This document shows, piece after piece, positions 57,030 to 64,000 of a DNA stretch of 64,000 nucleotides. The stretch is from Mesodorylaimus sp. YZB2_4 (Eukaryota; Nematoda; Enoplea; Dorylaimida; Dorylaimidae). A program made the position numbers and the translations under genes. The notes beneath the pieces were generated by a model. The model ran no database searches. It saw only the letters and a list, made by a program, of their open reading frames with translations, and was not told the origin of the DNA. How positions within the stretch are numbered: the stretch's first letter is position 1; each line of letters opens with the position of its first letter. The stretch lies in assembly GCA_030248295.1 (NCBI GenBank), contig JASANH010000390.1, positions 186,001-250,000 of the forward strand, in the 5' to 3' direction.

Positions 57030-57200
57030 CCTCGTGGCCTGGTGGGTTAGGCGTCTGCCTCTCACGCCAGGTGCGCAGTTATGGGCGAGTGTTCGACTCG
57101 CGGGCCGGTAAATCATTTCGTGTAAAATGTGTCCCTTCACCCTCGAGTGCGCATAAGCGTTTGGTGATGTGGTAAAACATGAACATGAACATGAACATCC
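57030..57200 (+). mobile_element. tRNA-derived SINE, family S2, with AACATG tail
   Basis: Head CTCGTGGCCTGGTGGGTTAG (A-box region), B-box-like GTGTTCGACTCGC, body GTGTCCCTTCACCCTCGAGT, and a tandem tail CATGAACATGAACATGAACA. The tail unit differs from the ATGAC unit of the copy at 29718-29895, suggesting two subfamilies. Confidence 0.8.
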
Positions 57201-57299
57201 TAGCTTCCCGCTTTGCTACCAAGTATTCTCTTCCCTCTGTTGGTGCACTTTGTGAGATAGGCATCTTATGCTCTCCAGCCTATCGATGAATAAATCGAA

Positions 57300-57715
57300 C
57301 CCAGCCACTCACTCCCGAGCAGTACGGAGAGACGAATGCTAACACGCTGAACCACCGCGGTTCAGTTCGGGTTCAGCATTCGTCTGCTTGGTGGCTATTG
57401 GCTGCTTTCGTTCCGGGTTCGATCCCCGGTGATGGAGGCCGGTTTGCGAACCGTAAACCCTCGCTGCCTTGAATGCCAGACAAGGTGAGTGGAGAGACGG
57501 AAGCCAAACGAGTAGACAGTCTCGGCCGATCACTGACTGGGTTCACAGCCCACCCGGCATCGTCTGAAGAAGTCGGTGTGCAGTCGAGGACGCCCACGTG
57601 TGGAGGTGTTTCTAGCAGGTACGCTGCTGTTCGTGGTCCGTGCACAGGCTTGCTTAGAAGGTTTGACTGCTGGCTGACTAGGCAAAACGGGCCCCAACAC
57701 AAGAAAATCAAAAAT
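57300..57715 (+). mobile_element. SINE S1 copy with an inverted head in front
   Basis: 57370-57715 is a plus-strand S1 copy (GGGTTCGATCCCCGGTGATG, CGGAAGCCAAACGAGTAGAC, GTCGGTGTGCAGTCGAGGAC, CTTGCTTAGAAGG). Just upstream, 57315-57365 is the S1 head in the opposite orientation (AGTACGGAGAGACGAATGCT, then CGCTGAACCACCGCGG). The two heads face away from one another, forming a small inverted repeat. Confidence 0.75.
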
Positions 57716-57719
57716 AATT

Positions 57720-58406
57720 CTTGACTTATAGTTCGCATAGGAGTGTAGTACCTGGACGTTCTACGTTCTGTAGAGACGCTGGCGTTATTGTCCTAATTGG
57801 CAGGGTAATGATAGACCTTTCGAAGTCCTTAGTCCAAAGAGCGCAACATCAAATGCTTATGCACAGTTAGAGCAAGTTTCTGTCGCGCTTTGGCACTTCC
57901 TGTTAGGTATGGCAGGGTCTCATACTGATCATGAGAGAAACAATCGTTTGCTAGTATGGCTATTGTGGAACCACCTACTTCAGAGTACTGTGCAAGAGCA
58001 TGACAATGACTTACAGATGCACTGTACTGTGAATACACATTGCAGTCTGAAGCGCCTACACTTCCACGTAAAGGGGCAGTGATAAGAGTGCTACTAGCCA
58101 AGAACCAGCGATTGACGATTTACCCAGTGCCAATGTCGTCCAGCAGATCTAACATATGCCCCTGGACGCTTCGCCCCATCCTCTGTTTTCCACTGTCCCC
58201 GTAACCTCGATTCCAGTGCATGTGGAACATGTGATGCGATAAAAGAGAACCGCGCCACAGTTTTATGGTTTTTTAAAGAAAATTAGTGGCTGAAATGAAA
58301 ATATAAGACTACCAGAAAAGTGATCTACTGGTTACTGTGTATACTGTATAGGCACACAACGAGCCCTGTCTTGTTGCCAATTATGCATGAAGTGAATGAC
58401 ATGCAA
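57720..58406. other. Gene-free stretch downstream of TTL gene 1
   Basis: No gene or repeat recognised; contains 3' flank of the minus-strand TTL gene. Confidence 0.35.
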
Positions 58407-59124
58407 TCAGTGCCAGCAATCACGCTCTTCATTCTTCAATTCCATTTCCAAATTCAGGATGCCGATATCAAAACCATTTTGATCCCCAACGTATTTCTTG
58501 GGCAGTTTGATTTTCAATTTTCTTTGACATGGCTAAAATAGAAGTAACATAGAATGTGGGGATGCACGTGATTCAGCGGACAGTGAGTACCTTGATTCCA
58601 TCATCGCAGTCGGTGTAGATGTGCAGTTCGGGATCGACACTGCTCAAAGCGCGAGATGTAGTACCGTCGATGCGGAACGAGCCATCGTTATTAGCTTTCA
58701 TCTTGCCCATGTTCGTGTCAGGACCGAATGCTAGAAGGAGAGACGGACGCTGCAACAAGCTGACCGGCCGTACATTGGAGAATATACCGCTGGGAGCAAA
58801 CGGTCTCGAAAGCACTCCAGGCAGGGCAACTAGCCGTAGGAACCTCAGACATCAACCCGACGGGTTTCTGCCTCGCCTAGAGGGGATCGACTGGCCAACG
58901 AAGGCAAGCCAATACACTGCCACATGCCAATGCCACATCGCGAGTCGCAGATGTGATATTCCTGAACCGTTACCTTTATCTAGAAGCTTGACACTGGTTT
59001 CACTTCCACCTGAAGCGCGACGCCCGCACGTGAACTTGCCATAGACAACGTATCTTTGAGTCGAGGCTTCGGTCAGCTTTGTGATCACAAGTAAAGCCAG
59101 AATGGTGCAGGCGATGAACTTCAT
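58407..59124 (-). CDS. Secreted transthyretin-like protein, tandem copy 1
   Basis: Three exons: 58974-59124, 58591-58730 and 58407-58532, all in phase, 138 aa. The signal peptide is MKFIACTILALLVITKLTEA. The mature TTL fold starts YVVYGKFTCG, continues ETSVKLLDK, then FGPDTNMGKMKANNDGSFRI, DPELHIYTDCDDGIK, PCQRKLKIKLPKKYVG and FDIGILNLEMELKNEERDCW. Four cysteines (FTCG, TDCDD, PCQR, RDCW) allow two disulphides, as in other nematode TTL proteins. C. elegans TTR-52 of this family links dying-cell phosphatidylserine to a phagocyte receptor; most members have no known role. The gene lies 0.9 kb from its paralogue on the same strand with identical exon phases. Confidence 0.93.
58760..58900. repeat. 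R4-like repeat in TTL gene 1 intron 1
   Basis: Contains CTCCAGGCAGGGCAACTAG, CAGACATCAACCCGACGGGT and CTGCCTCGCCTAGAGG, related to the GCTGAAACATCAACCCGAGG..CTCCCAGCTAG blocks at 26160-26205. Confidence 0.45.
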
Positions 59125-60021
59125 GATGCAAGGTTCGTCTAGGACTATCCAACCTTCCGTTGCGCCAACACTGAAGAACACTGGAAAGCCTTCCTTTGCT
59201 CCGACTCGTTAACTGGGTGGTGGCGCATTCTTTAACCCCCGCTTAGCTTGACAAATGTTTGTGGAAACTTTGGTTGTATGTTTTGTGGAAAAGTGACTGA
59301 CGCAGCCACTCGTGTCTTATTCATCTGCTGGTTATCTATTCTTTTGAACCAACGTTTAAACTTTTTCTGAAGCGGTAGGTCGGTAGCTAGCTTCCGTTCC
59401 GCGCAAGTTTGCTTAGAAAACCTGAAAGTAACTTTCGCAACCTGCTAGAAAACGGTCCCTGTTTTGTTGGCTCCTTTGCCAAACATTGCAAAGCAGATGC
59501 TTATCTGGGATCGTGATTAATAGCATGCACTTTGTTTGCCTATCCAGCCACTTGTCCCACTGTCAGTGGGAAACCTATGAGAGGGTGATTTATTGTCAAC
59601 TGTTAGGAAGGCGCGGTGCGAACTCTGCTCGGATGTTTTTGAAGATCATTCATAATGAGGGAGAAAGACACAATGAGGTGTACAAGCAGCGAGGTACGGT
59701 TGAGAGTGCTGCATCAGGAAATGCTCTAGTTTGTGTCCGCCTCGCTGAAATGTAGCTTGGAGTCCTAAAAACCTTCTGGATCGACCATGACTGTCCGGAT
59801 CTGGGATCGTCATCAAAACCTTCGGCCTCGTGCTCGGGCTCATCTATCTGGTGTAAAATATATCTCGCCTGGTGTGCCCATGGTCCCTTGGTTTACCCAC
59901 CTTTTCAGGCTCCAGTCTGCTTTTTATTCTACGAATGCATGATTATCAAGCAGGATTAAGCAAACAGACGCGCTCTAGCATTCAAATACCACAGGTAGCA
60001 TATTGTTGAATGGAAATATTT
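59125..60021. other. Intergenic between TTL genes 1 and 2
   Basis: Contains the TTL gene 1 promoter. No TATA box or repeat assigned with confidence. Confidence 0.35.
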
Positions 60022-60900
60022 TCAGTGGGCACAATCTCTTTCTTCATTAGTTAGCTCCATCTCCAAATTCATAGTGCCAATGTCGAATCCCTTCGCGTCT
60101 CCGATATACTTCTTGGGCATCTTGATTTTCCATTTTCTCTGGCACGGCTATAAAAAGGAACAATCTAACTTTCCGCCTTTAGCAAGCCCAAAAATTTAAT
60201 TCACGCGCTTAGGTCTTTGAAATAACATTGTAATATGAGTGGACCTGGATCGAAACTTTGGTACGAATTGTATAAAAACAGGCTCACGCTCACCTTGATA
60301 CCATCATCACAATCAGTGTAGATATGCAACTCAGGGTCGATGCTGGTGACTCCACTCGATGTGCCATCAATGCGGAATGTACCATCAGAGTTCAGTTTCA
60401 CCTTGCCCATATTTGTATCAGGCCCGAAGTCTAAAAGTACATCGCCATTCCGTTGACTGATCAACTTGCTGGGTTCCTACAGTAGGTCCTAGGCTTCATG
60501 GTCACAAACCCTACAGAATGCATTGTTGTCACTCTCTGAAGCAGCATCAGGAGATCACACTCACAAGTTGTGATTTCGGATGCCTACTTTGCTGTTGCTA
60601 TGTGATTATGTCCTTACCTGAAGTAAAGCTCAGGGAGAGTGCTGAATCTCTGATCAAAACACAACACAAGTCGCCTCACTCCAGGGCCCATCTAGAATCA
60701 GACCCAGTTCTTTGACAAATCTCTCCCGCTCACTCACTTTTGTCCAGCAATTTCACCGAGGTCTCCTCTCCATTCGATATTTTCGAGCCGCACATGAACT
60801 TGCCGCTGACGATGTATCTCTGCGATGAAGCCGTGGTCACTGATGGCTTCAGGCTTGTGAAAAGAAGGATGACCAAGCCAGTGAATAATATTGCCTTCAT
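60022..60900 (-). CDS. Secreted transthyretin-like protein, tandem copy 2
   Basis: Exons 60738-60900, 60294-60430 and 60022-60147, in phase, 141 aa. Signal peptide MKAILFTGLVILLFTSLKPS. Then RYIVSGKFMCG, ETSVKLLDK, FGPDTNMGKVKLNSDGTFRI, DPELHIYTDCDDGIK, PCQRKWKIKMPKKYIGDAKG and FDIGTMNLEMELTNEERDCA. All four cysteines of copy 1 are conserved. Identity to copy 1 is high in exons 2 and 3 and lower in the signal peptide, as expected for an older tandem duplication of secreted proteins. Function as for copy 1: probably an extracellular binding protein, ligand unknown. Confidence 0.93.
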
Positions 60901-62102
60901 GGTAATTCCTCAGCACAAGTTTGCTTCCTGCTCACGATCAGACTGATCTCACTTTGGAATAGGTGCTTCGAGATGGATGTAATCTTGGCTCGACTTCTAA
61001 ACCAGCCCACTTAGTTATGTCAACTTTGCGACCTAGGAAAGCACTTGAGCATATGTGCTTTGGGGCTCAGAACGAACAATAGGCCGAGTAGTCTCGATTC
61101 ACATATGTGCAGTGCCTTCACAAAAGACATTTCCACGCGCTTCTGTTTGGAAATAACATGCTTTTTGCCTAAATAAACATGTTATTGTGTAGAAATGGGT
61201 AAGCTAATCATAAGATTGACAAAGATGTATTGAAAAATTCACCTGACGGTCTGATTCGAGCGTGGGTGCTATTTTCGAAGACTCCCACGGACAAGATGCT
61301 ATCTGCCAGACCACGTTTTCCACATCATCAAGAGTTTATGTTTTACCACATCATCAAACGCGTAAAAGTACTCAAGGGTAAAACACACGTTTTACTCGAA
61401 GACTGAAATCACAAAGTTATTTTAGAGAATCATACCAGTTTGTGGTTTCCCTATCACTGTTAACGAGTCAACAACAAGCGACAGCAGTAGTGTAGGCTTA
61501 TTGATAACTGTCATGATCTTTGCATACTCCCATCGATGGCCTTGTCAACATTGGGCGGCTGATCAGCCATATTGACGAAACAGACAGCGAAAATCAGTGA
61601 ATTGGCTTGCAAAGCCTGACCGATGTGGGGGAGCATAGCGACGAATAGGTGGATGGATGCACGGCACACACGGTTTCGAGACCGGTAGGGGAACAAATAT
61701 AAGAAACTGTTGCTTACAAAGAGGAGTTTTGCTACTCGACCGCACCAATCGGACACAGGCGGAACACTGATAGGGTACAAACACGAATTAATCAGTGCAA
61801 AATCACGGACAAAGACGAAAAACAAGGAGCTAGTCGGCATGAGCTGTACCTGTTTAGATAGGCCTGAAAGGGCAACGGTAGCAGTGGCGCACACGAAATG
61901 ATTATCATACTGCATAAACTAGATCTTATCTTCCCCCCTTACACTGGTACCGGGGCTGCGGCTGCTGGCCCAGCTTTGCATTTGTGCTTGCTCTACTTTA
62001 CAATACCCTTCTAGCTCGTCTAAGTCATTGCCATGTGTTTCGTCCCACGGGTTAGTCGGTCCTTCTGTTTGGTCTTGCACGAGAGTTCGAGATACGTACG
62101 CG
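60901..62102. other. Intergenic between TTL gene 2 and the dynein light chain gene
   Basis: Holds a truncated S2 SINE (61319-61400). The two genes are divergent, so both promoters lie here. No core elements are assigned. Confidence 0.4.
61319..61400 (-). mobile_element. Truncated SINE S2 3' end
   Basis: The reverse complement contains CGTGTGTTTTACCCTTGAGT, CGCGTTTGATGATGTGG and TAAAACATAA, matching the body and end of the copy at 57030-57200. The tRNA head is missing. Confidence 0.6.
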
Positions 62103-62468
62103 ATGTCCACACCCCCTGCTGCCGTGCGAAAATACGACTCGCCTCAAACTGTGCCGTACATGATCAAGCTGAAAGACATGGACGACGACAAGTTGGCAGT
62201 CGTCGAACAGTTAGCCCGGGGTGCGAGCATACAACCTGTTGCTGCATAGAATTTCTAAGCATAATTGTCGTTTTTAGATTTCGCCTTCAAAGGACAAATG
62301 TCAGATAAGGACGCTCCTGGCAAATTCAAGGCGGCTATCGAAAAGAAGTTCGGTGGCACTTGGCACGTGATCGTGGGTCGAGATTTCGGATGTCGAGTCA
62401 GCCACGCTCCCGGTTCTCTGGCCTTTTTCTACGCTGGCTCCGAAGCAGTCCTCATTTTCAAGTTCTAG
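62103..62468 (+). CDS. LC8-type dynein light chain
   Basis: Two exons, 62103-62220 and 62278-62468, joined over a 57-bp intron (donor GTGCGA, acceptor TTTTTAG), about 102 aa. The second exon has the LC8 core: KFKAAIEKKFGGTWHVIVG, DFGCRVSHAPGSLAFFYAGS, AVLIFKF, corresponding to the family's [20 protein letters not shown] and FYLGQVAILLFK. LC8 proteins are homodimeric hubs in dynein and many other complexes. This one is diverged, with an extended N-terminus (MSTPPAAVRKYDSPQTVPYM) and FGCRVSHAPGS in place of the near-invariant FGSYVTHET, so it is a paralogue rather than the ubiquitous DYNLL1. AATAAA motifs at 62652 and 62862 could be polyadenylation signals. Confidence 0.88.
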
Positions 62469-63149
62469 CCAAGAATCGAATGATGATCGAAGTGGGCGAG
62501 GAAAGTGATGTGATGATGTGACTACCGATTTTGCCATGTCCTTTGAAGTTTTCGTGCGAGCCATATTGCTCAGGGTGCTTCGTATGCTGGCGTCGCTGTT
62601 CGTAGTGCATGTCGTGTTTGATACTGGGTTTGAAGTGGAAGAGGTAGTTTCAATAAATGCGATGGTCAATGGCAATTACAAATGGAAAATGCGACTGGCA
62701 GTCAGAGCTGCTCTAGCTGCCGCTGGCTGCAATATGTCGGTAGCGACTTCCTCTTTTTTGCAACAGCATGGCGGCGGTATGTTGACCTCACGGTATACTC
62801 CTTCCTTGCCTCATTCGCCACTCATACTCCTAGCTCTCACTCTCTTGAACTGGAGTGCCTAAATAAACTACACTATTTTCAGTTCAATATTACGCATCAA
62901 TCGTGGAGTCTTCGATGGTCTAGTGAGTGCTATACTTTAGAGAGATTCTGAAAGAATCGAACCCTTCGACTGCGGTCAATTTAAAAGTTTTTTGAACAAA
63001 TCACTTTGGACTGGACTGCAAATCATCTGTTTAGGCGCGTTTATCTGACTAGCTCTATCCAACTTCAGCTTCAGGGCACCTGTCCTGTCCTGGTCCTAGC
63101 TCCTATGGAACCCCATCGATGGTTCCCACAGGCTGTGAAAAATTAAGCA
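62469..63149. other. 3' flank of the dynein light chain gene
   Basis: An open frame at 62518-62862 has no recognisable domain and is probably 3' UTR or chance. No repeat recognised. Confidence 0.35.
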
Positions 63150-63487
63150 CCCTTATTCCACGCCCTAGCTGTAGAGCACTGCATAGCCAAGCCTCCCAAA
63201 AGTGGTCGGTGAGTCAAAGATAAATGTGATAAGAGACAGTAAACGAAATATTGTGATCTTGCGCCTTGTAGATCATGGGGACAAGCAAAAGACAGTAGGG
63301 TGACCGCCCAGAGGTGAGACAACGCTCGGGTCCAATCGACCTTGTTTTGAACACGCAAGGACTGACGATGTGCTTGATCCTAATTTATAAATAATGCTCA
63401 TCCAGCGCTGAAAATCTGGCCCAAAACCAAAAGAGTTTAGAACCTTTTGAGCCAACCTATTCTTACTCAATTATATCAAAGGTACAC
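63150..63487 (-). mobile_element. LINE reverse-transcriptase relic
   Basis: On the minus strand, TFDIIE (with stops), then RLAQKVLNSFGFGPDFQRWM and SIIYKLGSSTSSVL match the LINE RT block 'AFDSVEW..L...L..FGFG..F..WI..LY'. In a shifted frame the 'RQG.PLSP' region is represented by QGRLDPSVVSPLGG. Several stops and frameshifts make it dead. It belongs to a different LINE lineage from the relic at 11548-11832, judging by AFDSVEW versus FDRVWH type motifs. Confidence 0.65.
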
Positions 63488-63573
63488 ATGTGACTGACTG
63501 ACAGTGTGTAGTGCCACCCATTGCAGTCGTAGGTTCTTTCTACTTTGAACTAATTTTAATACGACAATTTCCT

Positions 63574-63884
63574 TCAACTATCGGCCACCTTCCAGTTGAG
63601 TGGGAGTAAATCTGCTGACACCAATCCCAGGGGTACGACTAATTTTTCCCTCAGACGACGTATTTTCAGCTTTCTTTGGCAAAGCTGGAAAGAAGCCGAC
63701 CGTTCGATAAGCATATTTAGCAGAACCTTGCTTGTATACTCACTGTAATCACACTTTGTACTGTATAAATATGAACCTCTGAATCGATAACACCCAGGTC
63801 ATCGACGCCATAAAGCTTCAATGCGAGAAGTGTCATCTTCCAAACTTTCGTTTCAGCCAGGTACACTGCGTCTGGACCAAAGAC
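63574..63884 (-). pseudogene. Third transthyretin-like copy, diverged and probably decaying
   Basis: Exon 3 equivalent at 63574-63684: LCQRKLKIRRLREKLVV, matching PCQRKLKIKLPKKYVG of copy 1, then a diverged end (NWKVADS, stop). Exon 2 equivalent at 63744-63883, exactly 140 nt as in copy 1: FGPDAVYLAETKVWKMTLLA, then VIDSEVHIYTVQS, matching FGPDTNMGKMK and DPELHIYTDCDDG. The donor GTGAGT is intact, but the base pair before the exon is TG instead of AG, with no other AG acceptor nearby and an in-frame stop just upstream. The DCDDG cysteine and the terminal cysteine are lost. Exon 1 would lie beyond the window or is missing. Most likely a pseudogene; a neo-functional protein with a non-canonical acceptor is less likely. 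Confidence 0.7.
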
Positions 63885-63885
63885 A

Positions 63886-64000
63886 TGCAGCCGTCAATAA
63901 GTGGTGTGAGAGATGGATTTCACTGAGCGTACACTCGTATGTCCTGTATGATCCAGGCCACTCGGAGTCAACACCCCAGATTTTCCCCAGATTCGGCCAG
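63886..64000. other. Right edge of window
   Basis: Would hold intron 1 of the third TTL copy. Nothing else recognised. Confidence 0.3.

Overview
The window is eukaryotic. Genes are split by introns with GT..AG ends, several of them only 48-70 bp. Two complete genes and one decaying copy encode secreted transthyretin-like (TTL) proteins, a family typical of nematodes. Together with short introns, an LRIG/SMA-10 orthologue and a head-to-tail gene pair 142 bp apart, this points to a nematode. The exact lineage cannot be read from the sequence.

Layout. 1-6 kb is gene-poor: C-rich sequence, a hairpin repeat, a duplicated block, a SINE and a relic exon. 6.1-23.8 kb holds four tandem minus-strand copies of one alpha-arrestin (ARRDC-type) gene, each with the same four exons, plus two relics of exon 4. 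24.1-31.5 kb holds orthologues of DEF8 (Rubicon-homology and C1 zinc domains) and AGGF1 (FHA and G-patch), both minus and nearly touching, possibly an operon. AGGF1 is divergent from an LRIG/SMA-10-like receptor at 32.4-38.9 kb, reconstructed here as 14 exons with every splice phase consistent. 39-45 kb is repeat-rich with one exon of an unidentified multi-pass membrane protein. 45.7-47.3 kb is an intronless type I membrane protein with a vWA-like ectodomain and a very basic tail. 47.5-52.6 kb is a decayed Ty3/gypsy element interrupted by a decayed BEL/Pao fragment. 54.0-56.7 kb is a FAM98 orthologue. 58.4-60.9 kb has two TTL genes, 62.1-62.5 kb an LC8-type dynein light chain, 63.2-63.5 kb a LINE relic, and the right edge a third, apparently decaying TTL copy.

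Gene products. The arrestins should be membrane-cargo adaptors that recruit NEDD4-type ubiquitin ligases through a C-terminal PPxY motif. Two of the four copies have lost the tyrosine, so the cluster appears to be diversifying. DEF8 belongs to a late endosome/lysosome family, and LRIG/SMA-10 tunes BMP receptor signalling in C. elegans, partly through receptor trafficking, so membrane traffic recurs here, although no functional linkage is implied. The rest of the DNA consists of tRNA-derived SINEs, other dispersed repeats, LINE relics, palindromes and many poly(dC)/poly(dG) runs. All exon coordinates come from reading splice sites and conserved protein blocks by eye, without transcript evidence.
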